NCBI GenBank assembly: GCA_016195265.1 | Contig: JACPZW010000013.1 | Coordinates: forward strand, 62,001 to 126,000 | Length of the DNA: 64,000 bases | Source: Acidobacteriota bacterium | GTDB taxonomy: Bacteria > Acidobacteriota > Vicinamibacteria > Vicinamibacterales > CAVVIG01 | Direction: 5' to 3' | In this document: piece by piece, positions 52,793 through 61,362 of the stretch | How positions within the stretch are numbered: the first letter of the stretch is position 1 | How the letters are laid out: every line of letters begins with the position of its first letter | Notes under the pieces: generated by a model | Database searches by the model: none | What the model was told of the DNA's origin: nothing | The model's input: only the letters and a program-made list of their open reading frames with translations | Position numbers and translations under genes: made by a program

Positions 52793-53730
52793 AACTTTCC
52801 TTTGTACTGAGGCGGCCGGCCTTCCGCTTCCGCGCGCCGGCCTTCGATGAAGTCCTCGGTTCGATAGAGCGCGCTGTACTGCGCGCCGAGCTTCGACAAC
52901 GCGTCGGCTTCGACCGGATCGACGTACTGGTGCGCGGACGCCAGCGTCGCCTTGATCGACAGCGGCGCGCACGCCGCGATCTTGCGCGCGATCGCGATGC
53001 CGGCCTCGAGCGCAGCCGCAGGCGTCGGCGCGATCTGCTGAGTGATGCCCACCCGGTACGACTCGTCCGCCGTCCAGTGGTCGCCGGTCAGCATGTAGCG
53101 CATCGCATTGCCCCAGCCCGCCTCGCGGACGAAACGCACCGTGGCGCCGCCGCCGGGAAACCGGCCGTGCGTGTTTTCGTCCTGCCCGAAGCGCGTGTTC
53201 GCCGCGGCGACGCGGACGTCGCCCGCGAGATAGATCTCGTGGCCGAGATTCCACGTGTCGCCGTGCACCACGACGACGACCGGCTTCGACCGGCGCGGCT
53301 GCCCGTTGCCGAGCACGTCGATCGTCGGCGCCGTGCTCGCCGCGCGTTGTCCGGCGATGATGCCCGCCTGCGACGCGTCGACGTCGATGCCGCGCGAGAA
53401 ATTCTCGCCGTGACCGAAGAGCACGAGCGCGCGCAGCGACGGGTCGTGTTCGTATTGATAGAAGGTTTCGGCCAGCCGCGTCCGCGTCGGCGGATCGAGC
53501 CGGTTCTGGATGAACGGGCGGTTGAGGCCGACGAGCACGATGTCTCCGCGACGCTCGACCGTGATCGTCACCGACGGACCGAGCGGAACGTCGATCAGCC
53601 TCGTCTCCGGCGCCGGCGTCGTCTCCGGGGGCGCCTGGCCCTGCGCGCGAGCCGTGGCCGCCACGGCCAACAGGGCGGTCCCCTTGAGGAGCGCGCGGCG
53701 TCCGACTACTTTCGACGATCTGTTCTGCAT
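52789..53730 (-). CDS. Crotonase-fold protein with an export signal
   Basis: A 313-aa enoyl-CoA-hydratase/isomerase-like protein: VGLNRPFIQNRLDPPTR, ALVLFGHGENFSRGIDVD (oxyanion strand) and GDVRVAAANTRFGQDE. Uniquely, about 35 residues precede the fold and contain GRRALLKGTALLAVAATARAQ, a twin-arginine-like or Sec signal ending AxA. The crotonase fold normally works on CoA esters in the cytoplasm, so export would imply another substrate. ATG 53730 is chosen because the signal follows directly. It overlaps the NHL gene downstream (ATGA). Confidence 0.82.
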   Translation of the reverse strand: MQNRSSKVVGRRALLKGTALLAVAATARAQGQAPPETTPAPETRLIDVPLGPSVTITVERRGDIVLVGLNRPFIQNRLDPPTRTRLAETFYQYEHDPSLRALVLFGHGENFSRGIDVDASQAGIIAGQRAASTAPTIDVLGNGQPRRSKPVVVVVHGDTWNLGHEIYLAGDVRVAAANTRFGQDENTHGRFPGGGATVRFVREAGWGNAMRYMLTGDHWTADESYRVGITQQIAPTPAAALEAGIAIARKIAACAPLSIKATLASAHQYVDPVEADALSKLGAQYSALYRTEDFIEGRRAEAEGRPPQYKGKL

Positions 53731-53957
53731 AGGTGTCCTCGAGGACGCGATGTTCCTGTGATCCGGCTTCGGTCGCAAGCCAATTCTCCATCGGTGAGAC
53801 TGGAGAGTGCGGAGCCCCGCGCTCCGAATTTGAGCCGCCCGCAACGTGCCTTCCCGGCCGAACCTAGAAACCTGTTTACAGGGCTCGGCGACCGGTCCTA
53901 GTATCTCGCCGTATTGCTGGCATTCAATTCGTCGGGTTGTTGCAAAAGGCAACCCCT

Positions 53958-55583
53958 ATGTTGACGAAATGTCCTGCCGTCCTGGTGGCCCAGTTCGAAG
54001 TTCGTGCCGGCGCCGGTCGGCTCACCAATGGCGGACCGGCTCGGCGTGCACGTAGACGCCGCCGGATCAGCGGCGTGCTGGTTGCGGCGGGATTCGCCTG
54101 TCTGGGTCACGGCTGCGGTTCGGACCGACCGGCGTCCCCCGTGGCTCCGGCATCCATCACGTTCTCTCCTCCGCCAGCGAACATCAGGTCCAAGCCGCGT
54201 GTCGCGATGAACTGGAGTTGCCTTAGGGCGACTCCGAATCAGACCGCCTCAGCGTGCGGCGCTCCGAAGCGCGAAGCCGCCGCTGGTCGGGCGGGCTTGA
54301 GCAAGCCGGACACCTTCATCTACCTGTATGCAACCGTGGACGATGACTTGGTCGCGCTGGACTGGATCGCACTGAATTTCGGCTCCCCCATTGACTCCTT
54401 CATGATCGAAGTGGGCTCGGCGCCGCGACTCGCCGATCTCGCGAACTTCGATACCGAAAGCGACGACGAATTCTTCGATGCGTTTGGGGTTCCGCCGGGA
54501 ACGTATTACGTGCGCGTTCGGGCCAGGAACGCCGCCGGCGTGAGCGACGCATCCAATGAAGTGAAGGTCGTCGTCGGTCGGACTCAATGTGTAGCTCCGA
54601 GCGCACCGGCAGGATTGACATTCTCGGTCAACAACGACCTCGTCACGCTGACTTGGGTGGCGCCAACGTCTGGTTCCCTGCCCTTCACCTACGTGGTGGA
54701 GGCCGGCTCGACTTCAGGCGCGAGCAATCTGTACAACGGAAACGTCGGCGCCGTCACGTCGCTCAACGCGCATGCAGCCAACGGCCTCTACTACGTTCGC
54801 GTGCGCGCCGTGAACAACTGCGCGACGAGCGGGGCTTCGAACGAAGTGTCGTTTGTGGTCGGCGCGGGTGTGCCGCTGCAGTTCAACGCGCCGGCGCAAC
54901 TGAACGGCACCGTGGGCGTTCCGTTCTTCTACTCCTTCTGCAAACCTGACCTCCCGAACACCGATACGGCGCTCTGTGATTCGAGCGCCACCAATCCGAC
55001 GGGCGGCCAGCCTCCGTATCACTTTCAGCTGGGCTCCGGCGTCGGCTTTCCGCCCCTTGGCTTGTCGCTGCGGCTCAATGGAATCCTGCGCGGAACGCCG
55101 AGCGTCGCGGGCACGAGCACGTTCGTCGTCCAGGCCGTCGACCTTGCCGGCACGGCGAGTTTCACGGCCCCATCCGTCGCACGAGTCTTCAAGCTCGTCG
55201 CCGAACCGGCGTCGATCAGCCGCACGGTCCAGGTGACGATCGCGCCGGCCGGAGGCGGCGTTTCCGGCCAGTACAGCGGCACGTTCACGGCGCCCGCACT
55301 CTCGGCGGTGTGTCCACCCGCCTCGGGCACATGGCGCGCGACGGTGACCGCGAACGGCAACGCGCTGGCCGTCGTCTGGTTCGACTCGTATCACAAACAA
55401 ACCTACAACGTCAGCACAACGCTCTCAGGCAGCACGGCCACGCTGACCGTTGACTCCGGAGACGACCAAATCGACTTCAGCGCGACCTTCGGAACGAACA
55501 GTCTGTCAGGAACGTTCGTGGGCCCTCTATGTACCGTCGCGGCCGGCCGCTATCGTGGGACGTTCACAGGCCAGAGGCAGTGA
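53958..55583 (+). CDS. Exported fibronectin/Ig-like multi-domain protein
   Basis: A protein of 541 aa from ATG 53958 (an upstream TTG at 53937 adds seven residues). A basic N-terminal region with a hydrophobic segment (VLVAAGFACLGHGCG) suggests a lipoprotein or signal anchor. Two FN3-like domains follow (about 110-210 with PPGTYYVRVRARNAAGVSD; about 215-300 with GLYYVRVRAVNNCATSG). Next comes a putative-Ig type domain (PPLGLSLRLNGILRGTPSVAG) and a beta-rich C-terminal domain with paired Cys. No catalytic motif is visible; it is probably a surface binding protein. Confidence 0.75.
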   Translation: MLTKCPAVLVAQFEVRAGAGRLTNGGPARRARRRRRISGVLVAAGFACLGHGCGSDRPASPVAPASITFSPPPANIRSKPRVAMNWSCLRATPNQTASACGAPKREAAAGRAGLSKPDTFIYLYATVDDDLVALDWIALNFGSPIDSFMIEVGSAPRLADLANFDTESDDEFFDAFGVPPGTYYVRVRARNAAGVSDASNEVKVVVGRTQCVAPSAPAGLTFSVNNDLVTLTWVAPTSGSLPFTYVVEAGSTSGASNLYNGNVGAVTSLNAHAANGLYYVRVRAVNNCATSGASNEVSFVVGAGVPLQFNAPAQLNGTVGVPFFYSFCKPDLPNTDTALCDSSATNPTGGQPPYHFQLGSGVGFPPLGLSLRLNGILRGTPSVAGTSTFVVQAVDLAGTASFTAPSVARVFKLVAEPASISRTVQVTIAPAGGGVSGQYSGTFTAPALSAVCPPASGTWRATVTANGNALAVVWFDSYHKQTYNVSTTLSGSTATLTVDSGDDQIDFSATFGTNSLSGTFVGPLCTVAAGRYRGTFTGQRQ

Positions 55584-55716
55584 GGCACGCCGGTCAAAAC
55601 GGTTGTAGATTCGCCCTTCGCGGACCAGGCACGCGGAATTGGCGCGTCGATATAAGATGCCGGACCGCCAAGTCGCGTAGTGGCGAGCGATCCCTTTCGT
55701 TCATTCAGAACCTTGG

Positions 55717-56691
55717 TTACTGCGAGACCCACTTGTCGAGACGAGAGGCGTACAGATTGGCCAGGTAGAGGGTCTTCTCATCCGGGCAGGCGAGCGAGTG
55801 GATGGAGTCGATCGTGCCGGGCATGCGGCCCACGCGGCCGAAGGCGCCCAGGATCTTGCCGCTGAGATCCATCTTGTAGACCCGGCCCACGCTGCCCACG
55901 AACATCACCTGGTTGGGGCCGTTGGTCAGGCAGAGCGACCAGGGCGCGGTCGGCAGGTTCCACACCGCTTTCCGATTGCCTTCAGTGTCGAACGTCTGGA
56001 TCCGGCTGTTGCCGCGGTCGGCGACATAGACGACGTCGTTGGCGTCCACCACGAGGCTGTGCGGGGTGTTGAAATTGCCCGGCTGGCCGCCACGCTCGCC
56101 CCACGACTTGACGAAGTTGCCGTCCTTGTCGAACTTGGCGACACGCGAATTGCCGTACCCGTCGGCGACGAACATGCTGCCATCTTTGCTCCAGCCGATA
56201 TCCGTCTCCTGATACAAGGAGGCCCTGCCGGGCACGGCGCGCTCGATCACGTGCGTCAGGTAGGTCCAGGGTTCCGGATTCGTGCCCAACGTGCCCACGG
56301 TGCGGCCTTCGGCGTCGAAGCGGAAGATGATGTTATCGGCGGCATCCACGTACCAGAGATTGCCTTGCGGATCGAAGCGCACGGTATGGGCGCCTTCGAA
56401 CATTCTGGAACCCTCGCCCCAGGAGCGCACGAATGTGCCGTCCGACTTGAACTCCAGCACGGGGTGATAGCCGCGATTGAGCGCGACGATAGTGCCGTTG
56501 GGAGCGACCGCGATGCCGCTCACACGACCCAGGATAGAGTTGGCGGGATAGTGGAAGAAGCCTTCCACCAGATGGAATGGCAGTTGCGGTGTCGCGGCGC
56601 CGCCGCCCGCGTCCTGCGCGCGCATTACCGTGACGGCGCCGAGCGAAATCGCCGCGGCGCACAGGGCTGACATCAAGAAGCGTTTCGTCAT
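55717..56691 (-). CDS. Exported NHL-repeat propeller protein
   Basis: A 324-aa protein with a signal peptide (about residues 1-26, SALCAAAISLGAVTVMRAQ) and NHL blades: GRVSGIAVAPNGTIVALNRG, FVADGYGNSRVAKFDKDG, FNTPHSLVVDANDVVYVADR and GTIDSIHSLACPDEKTLYLA. It is related to the propeller at 51644-52792. ATG 56691 was preferred to the longer open frame because the leader follows it. The function is unknown; such proteins bind ligands or act as lyases outside the cytoplasm. Confidence 0.85.
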   Translation of the reverse strand: MTKRFLMSALCAAAISLGAVTVMRAQDAGGGAATPQLPFHLVEGFFHYPANSILGRVSGIAVAPNGTIVALNRGYHPVLEFKSDGTFVRSWGEGSRMFEGAHTVRFDPQGNLWYVDAADNIIFRFDAEGRTVGTLGTNPEPWTYLTHVIERAVPGRASLYQETDIGWSKDGSMFVADGYGNSRVAKFDKDGNFVKSWGERGGQPGNFNTPHSLVVDANDVVYVADRGNSRIQTFDTEGNRKAVWNLPTAPWSLCLTNGPNQVMFVGSVGRVYKMDLSGKILGAFGRVGRMPGTIDSIHSLACPDEKTLYLANLYASRLDKWVSQ

Positions 56692-56772
56692 TAAGCCTCC
56701 CCACGTGTTTGTGATGGGCGCAATCTTAGGGCCCATGCGCAGACGTGGCAAGCACGCTCGCCGCAGTCGTCC

Positions 56773-56793
56773 TATAATCCCGGTCAGGGGAGG
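56773..56793 (+). promoter_or_regulatory. TATAAT box and strong ribosome binding site for the cupin gene
   Basis: TATAAT at 56773-56778 is followed by GGGGAGG at 56787-56793, 6 bases before ATG 56800. Unlike many genes here, this one has a short normal leader. Confidence 0.6.
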
Positions 56794-56799
56794 ATGCTT

Positions 56800-57456
56800 A
56801 TGCGCAAGCTGGTATTTCGTGCCGTCGCCGTCGCCGTCGTGCTGGTTCCCGCCGTAGGATTGGCTCAGGGTGCGAAGACGAAACCCACTACGGCCACCTA
56901 CATCACCAAGGAAGAAGTCGACACCGTCAACCATACGGGACAGGGCACTGATCGGAACATCAAGGTCGTCGACATTGGCCACGAGAACTTCACCGTCGGC
57001 ATCATCCATCGCACGAAGACGGTCAATGGCGTCATGCTTCCCACTGCAGGGGCCGCGCGCGGCGCGGCGCCCGCGGCCGGCCGCGCTGGCGCTCCGGCAC
57101 CGACGCCGTGCGGACGCCAGATGGCTACGGCGCCTGCCGGCGGATCCGCCGGAGGCATCACGCACGACTCACAGACGGAAGGCTATTTGATCGTCTCTGG
57201 CGGCGGCACGATGTTCACGGACGGCTACATCGTCAACGGACGGCACAACCTCTCGCCGGACCTGAACGGGCCGACCTGTGGCGGCATGGCGTACGAGGTC
57301 GTGAAGAAGGACGTGAAGCCTGGTGACATCATCATCGTCCCGGCCGGCGTCGTGCACGGATGGCTCGACATCCCGGAACACGTGGACTACTTGAGCTTCC
57401 GGCCGTCGCCGGACATTCTCACCGCAGGCTGGGTGCATCCGGTGCTCAAGAAGTAG
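56800..57456 (+). CDS. Exported cupin-domain protein
   Basis: A 218-aa protein with a signal peptide (about residues 1-23, ending LAQG). An Ala/Pro-rich insert (about 85-115) precedes a single cupin barrel. The cupin motifs are TEGYLIVSGGGTMFTDG and PGDIIIVPAGVVHGWLDIP. Only some of the usual metal-binding residues are visible, including the His in VVHGW, so metal binding is uncertain. The substrate is unknown. Confidence 0.85.
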   Translation: MRKLVFRAVAVAVVLVPAVGLAQGAKTKPTTATYITKEEVDTVNHTGQGTDRNIKVVDIGHENFTVGIIHRTKTVNGVMLPTAGAARGAAPAAGRAGAPAPTPCGRQMATAPAGGSAGGITHDSQTEGYLIVSGGGTMFTDGYIVNGRHNLSPDLNGPTCGGMAYEVVKKDVKPGDIIIVPAGVVHGWLDIPEHVDYLSFRPSPDILTAGWVHPVLKK

Positions 57457-57573
57457 CCGCGCGGATGGGAAGAGCTACGCCTACGGATTCGGCAACTACC
57501 GAAGTGACCTCTATGTGGTGACGCGGAAACCACAGGCGAAATGACGGCATGGCCATGGCTCGCCGGCGGAACG

Positions 57574-57602
57574 TGTTATCATCATTGGCAGTGTTGATAA
57601 CA
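57574..57602. promoter_or_regulatory. Operator-like palindrome at the antitoxin start
   Basis: TGTTATCATCA (57574-57584) and TGTTGATAACA (57592-57602) are inverse repeats with one mismatch. The second arm ends on the antitoxin ATG. This is where the RHH antitoxin would autorepress. Confidence 0.7.
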
Positions 57603-57826
57603 TGATTCGCACGCAAATCAGTCTCGACCCTCAGGAGTACGCGCTCGTCAAGCGAGAGGCCCGGACGTTGGGGATCTCGGTGGCGGAGTTCGTGCGGCGC
57701 GCGATCCGCCACGGGCTTCCGGCGCGCGGGCAGGCGCCGTGGATGCGTTACGCAGGCCTGGTCGAATCCGGAAATCCGCGGTCGAGCCGGACGGTCGATG
57801 AGGTCGTCTATGGCACGAAAGACTGA
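57602..57826 (+). CDS. Ribbon-helix-helix antitoxin (VapB/CopG-like)
   Basis: A 74-aa protein whose N-terminal half is an RHH DNA-binding domain: IRTQISLDPQEYALVKREA, then GISVAEFVRRAIRHGL. The C-terminal half would bind the toxin. It overlaps the PIN gene by 17 bases. The palindrome at its start supports autoregulation. Confidence 0.88.
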   Translation: MIRTQISLDPQEYALVKREARTLGISVAEFVRRAIRHGLPARGQAPWMRYAGLVESGNPRSSRTVDEVVYGTKD

Positions 57827-58214
57827 GTGCTACGCAGACACGGGCGCCTTCATCGCGTTTCTCGACAAGTCTGACAGCTATCACGCGCTGTTTCGCCGGC
57901 TGTTCTCGGATCCGCCGCCGTTGTCGACCTCGGCGTTGGTCCTCGCCGAAGGCCACGGCTGGTTTCTGCGGCGGTACGACCAGCGCCGGGCGATCGAGTT
58001 CCTGAACTTTGTCGATGCGCTGCCCGTGCTCACGATCGAGGGATTCGGCGCGGACGCGGTGAAGCGATCGAGCAAGTGGCTCAGGAAATTCAGCGACCAG
58101 ACGCTGACGCTCGCCGACGCCCATGGGCTCGTCGTCATGGGCGACCGGCGCATCACCTCGTGCTGGTCGACCGATCGGCATATGACCCTCACGGGCGCGA
58201 CGCTCGTCACGTAA
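57810..58214 (+). CDS. PIN-domain toxin (VapC-like)
   Basis: A predicted endoribonuclease of 134 aa. Acidic residues typical of PIN domains are seen in ADTGAFIAFLD, LVLAEG and LTLADAHGLVV, with STDRHM near the end. ATG 57810 lies inside the antitoxin gene, the usual coupling for type II toxin-antitoxin pairs. The catalytic residues look intact. Confidence 0.88.
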   Translation: MARKTECYADTGAFIAFLDKSDSYHALFRRLFSDPPPLSTSALVLAEGHGWFLRRYDQRRAIEFLNFVDALPVLTIEGFGADAVKRSSKWLRKFSDQTLTLADAHGLVVMGDRRITSCWSTDRHMTLTGATLVT

Positions 58215-58238
58215 ACCGGCCCGAGCCCTTCCCCGGCC

Positions 58239-58244
58239 TATAAT
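58239..58244 (+). promoter_or_regulatory. TATAAT box before the coupled kinase-fragment operon
   Basis: TATAAT ends 13 bases before ATG 58258, the first gene of a chain of four overlapping frames. Confidence 0.5.
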
Positions 58245-58257
58245 CCGCTGCCCTGCG

Positions 58258-58785
58258 ATGAGCCTTACAACCGGCGCACGACTCGGCCAGTACGAGGTCC
58301 TCTCCGCGATCGGCGCCGGCGGCATGGGCGAGGTGTATCGCGCGAAGGACACGAAACTGAATCGCGACGTGGCGATCAAAGTCCTGCCCGCGATGTTCGC
58401 GAACGACACCGAGCGTCTGGCGCGGTTCACGCGGGAAGCACAGACGCTGGCCACGCTGAATCATCCCAACTTCGCGCACATTCGTGACCTCAAGCCCGCG
58501 AACATCAAAGTCCGCGCGGACGGCACGGTGAAGGTCCTCGACTTTGGGTTGGCGAAGGCGATGGAAGGGCCGGGTGGGGCACGTAGGGCGGGTGCGCCGG
58601 AGCCCGCATCGATCGGCGACCAGACCGGAGAACTGAACCGATCGATGACAGGCGGTCCCGTTGTGTCGTCGTCGCGAGACGGCCTGCTCGCGTACGTGCT
58701 CGCGACCGTGCCGACCGGTAACGCTGGCGGACCATCGGTGACCGTCATCTCCACCTGGCTCGCCGCGCTGGGGAAGAAGCAATGA
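58258..58785 (+). pseudogene. Internally deleted Ser/Thr kinase gene
   Basis: The start is a normal kinase N-lobe: GARLGQYEVLSAIGAGGMGEVYRAK with VAIKVLP (Gly loop and ATP-binding Lys, around residues 5-45) and TLATLNHPN. The sequence then jumps to HIRDLKPANIKV and VLDFGLAKAM, so the region between subdomains IV and VIb is deleted and the catalytic HRD is IRD. After AKAM it jumps again to a TolB C-terminus (PSVTVISTWLAALGKK). A hairpin-repeat piece (about 58577-58606) lies near the second junction. The remaining frame is open. Confidence 0.78.
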
Positions 58786-59129
58786 GACGCGTGACGGAGT
58801 CGCAGCCGATTTCCCTGGATGAAATCCGCACGTTGGCGAGCGGACGGTTCGGCGACATGATCAAGGGCGTTATCGATCTCGAACGCGGCATCCTGCTGCT
58901 CGACGCAGACCTCCATGCCGACCAGGAGGCGAGCCTGCTGGCCGATGGGTCGAAGCAAGCGGATCTCTGGGGGATCAATCTCTACCCTGACGTAGCCGGA
59001 GAGGATTGGCTGGAATTCGATTCCATGATCAATCTTCGGCCATCCTTCGGCAATCGGTCACGCGGCGTCGATGATCCCGTCATTCGAGCGGCCATCGCCG
59101 GCTTCATTGCCCGTGTGGTGCGTCGATGA
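58782..59129 (+). CDS. DUF5674 family protein
   Basis: A 115-aa protein matching the DUF5674 pattern (GRFGDMIKGVIDLERGILLL, ADLWGINLYPD, SFGNRSRGVDDP). The function is unknown; in other genomes such genes occur in small cassettes, sometimes beside toxin-antitoxin-like partners. Here it overlaps the kinase fragment upstream (ATGA) and the next gene downstream (ATGA). Confidence 0.8.
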   Translation: MRRVTESQPISLDEIRTLASGRFGDMIKGVIDLERGILLLDADLHADQEASLLADGSKQADLWGINLYPDVAGEDWLEFDSMINLRPSFGNRSRGVDDPVIRAAIAGFIARVVRR

Positions 59130-59482
59130 GCGAGTGGCAGCATCGTGACGTCGCTGGCGGTCGCTGGCGGGATCTGTCGCTCGCCGAGCAATTCGGCCAT
59201 GTGGGGAGCGAGATCAGCCGCGCGATACGTTGGTCGACGAAGAATCCTGAGACCGCCCGGGCCGCCCTGTACCGCGGGCTCGAGTTGTTCGACCTAATGC
59301 TGGATGACCCGCAGCATCGGCGGTCGGTCGCGCGTCTACGAGAAATTGCGCGTGCGCGCGAAGTGGTGGTCGATTTTCTCGCGGGGTCGAACGAGTACGG
59401 CTCAACCGGCCCGTCTCTCCAGAAGTACTTCGACCATTTCGCCCTCGCTGCGCGCCGGACTCACGACACCTCCAACCCGTGA
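59126..59482 (+). CDS. Small conserved helical protein coupled to DUF5674
   Basis: A 118-aa, mostly helical protein: RWRDLSLAEQFGHVGSEISR and YRGLELFDLMLDDPQHRR, then RLREIARAREVVVDFLAG. No named family was recognised, but the pattern recalls short partners of toxin-like genes. It overlaps DUF5674 by 4 bases and the next kinase frame by 4 bases (GTGA). Confidence 0.65.
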   Translation: MSEWQHRDVAGGRWRDLSLAEQFGHVGSEISRAIRWSTKNPETARAALYRGLELFDLMLDDPQHRRSVARLREIARAREVVVDFLAGSNEYGSTGPSLQKYFDHFALAARRTHDTSNP

Positions 59483-61352
59483 GTCTCCAGCCCGGCACGC
59501 GTCTCGGCGTCTACGAAGTCACCGCGCAGATCGGCCTGTCGCAGAAGATCGCCGCCGTAGGGCGGGTCCTTTCGGACCCGCCGCGGATGCCGGGTCCCAA
59601 AGGACCCGGCCTGCAGCTGGATGAAGGGCTGTCGATCGCAAAGCAGATCGCCGACGCCCTCGAGGCCGCGCACGAGCAGGGGATCATCCATCGCGATCTC
59701 AAACCCGCGAACATCAAGGTCCGCGCGGACGGCACGGTGAAGGTGCTCGACTTCGGATTGGCGAAGGCGATGGACGTTGGGGCGGGTGGGGCAGGTAGGG
59801 AAGGTGGGGCGGGTGGGTTGTCGATGTCGCCGACGATGATGTCGCCCGCACAGATGTCGGGCGTCGGCGTGATTCTCGGCACGGCTGCGTACATGGCGCC
59901 GGAGCAGGCGCGCGGGAAGGCCGTCGACAAGCGCGCGGATATCTGGGCGTTCGGCGTCGTCCTCTACGAAATGCTCTCGGGCCGTGCCGCGATCGCCGGC
60001 GCCTGTGGCTCGGACAACGCGGGCACACAGCCGAACCGGCGTGGTCGCAGTTCACGCAGCTCACCGATGCGTCTGGCGTCGAAACAGGCCCGACGATTTC
60101 ACCCGATAGCAGCACGATCGCGTACGCGAGCAATGCGAAGGGTAGTTGGGATATCTACGTCCAGCGCGTCGGCGGCAGAAATCCTATCGTCGTGGCCGGC
60201 GATCCGAACAAGGACGAAGTGTGGCCGGCGCTTTCGCCCGACGGCCAGCACATCGTGTTCTGCGCCGAGGAAGTGACAGGCGCCTATATGCGTCAGACCA
60301 GCAGCGGGCTGTGGACCGTCGATGTCGGTGGTGGAGCGCCACGGAAGATCGACGACGGCGATGCGGTGCAACCGGCATGGTCGCCATCCGGAAAGCGGAT
60401 CGCGTTCTGGCAGTCCATCAGCGGCCGGCGCGACATCGTCACGATGCCCGCCGCGGGCGGCGCGCCCATGCTCGTGACGAAGGATGCCGCGACCGATTGG
60501 GCGCCGGTGTGGTCGCCGGACGGTCGCTTTCTGTATTTCGCCAGCGATCGCGGCGGATCGATGGGGATCTGGCGCATCGGCATCGACGAAGCGTCCGGCC
60601 GGACCACGGGCGCGCCTGAGGTCGTCGCCGCTGGCGTCGACGTGTCGATGGACCTGCCGCATGTGTCCGCGGACGGCAGCTTCCTCGTCTTTCGTTCGAT
60701 GAGCGAGTCGGTCAATCCGGCGGCGATCGCGTTCGACCCCGTCACGGAACGCGCGGGCGACGTGCGGCTGTTACAGCATCGCACGGGCATGCTAATGCCA
60801 ACCGACGTCTCGCCGGACGCCAAGTGGATCGCGCTCGACAACATGTCCGAACGCCAGCAGGACATTTTCATCATGCGCCCGGATGGCTCAGGGCTTTCGC
60901 GGCTGACCGATGATCTCGCCCGCGACTGGTGGCCTCGATTTACGCCGGACGGTACAGCGCTGACATTCAAGTCCAATAAGAGCGGCGACTACGACGGCTG
61001 GTCGATTCGTCTGGACGGGAGCAACCGCACGCGCCTCACCGACATGCCGAATGCGGACTCCCCGGTGTTCGCATCGGACGGCCGGCGGCTCATGGTGAAC
61101 TCTCTCTCCACCTCCACCACCACGTTCATTGGCACCGCTCCCTGGCCGCTGAGCCCCAACACCGCAACCAGGCTCGAGAAGCTGTCGGTCGGGAACGGCG
61201 TCTTGGTCCCCGCGAACTGGTCACGCGACGGCCGGTGGTTGTCCGGGGAGGTTCTCCTTCCCTCACCCGACGGCCGCACGCTCTACTACGGGGCGCACCA
61301 GATCGAAGCGAACATCTGGAAAGTGGAGCAGCCGAAGACGGTGAAGAAGTAG
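59479..61352 (+). pseudogene. Ser/Thr kinase-TolB gene with repeat insertion and frameshift
   Basis: GTG 59479 begins LQPGTRLGVYEVTAQIG. The Gly loop and Lys are gone, replaced by a hairpin-repeat translation (59557-59611). Then the kinase resumes: GIIHRDLKPANIKV, VLDFGLAKAM, GTAAYMAPEQARGK and WAFGVVLYEMLSG. Near 60000-60030 the frame shifts. The C-lobe end and membrane segment are missing, and TolB blades continue in another frame to 61352 (GPTISPDSSTIAYASNAKG, WSPDGRFLYFASD). Two lesions make an active kinase unlikely; the propeller part (60192 on) could be made separately. Confidence 0.8.
59557..59611. repeat. Hairpin repeat inserted in a kinase gene
   Basis: Two adjacent hairpins: GTAGGGCGGGTC with GGACCCGCC (59557-59582), and GCCGGGTCC with GGACCCGGC (59589-59610). 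They are inserted in frame where the kinase ATP-binding region should be. Same family as 32737-32762 and 47382-47440. Confidence 0.8.
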
Positions 61353-61362
61353 GAGACGCCTT

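Noticed and set aside
59813-59870. A possible glycine-rich repeat domain in the kinase gene (GAGGAGREGGAGG)
   Set aside because: It is a short low-complexity linker between DFG and the APE motif, common in these kinases.
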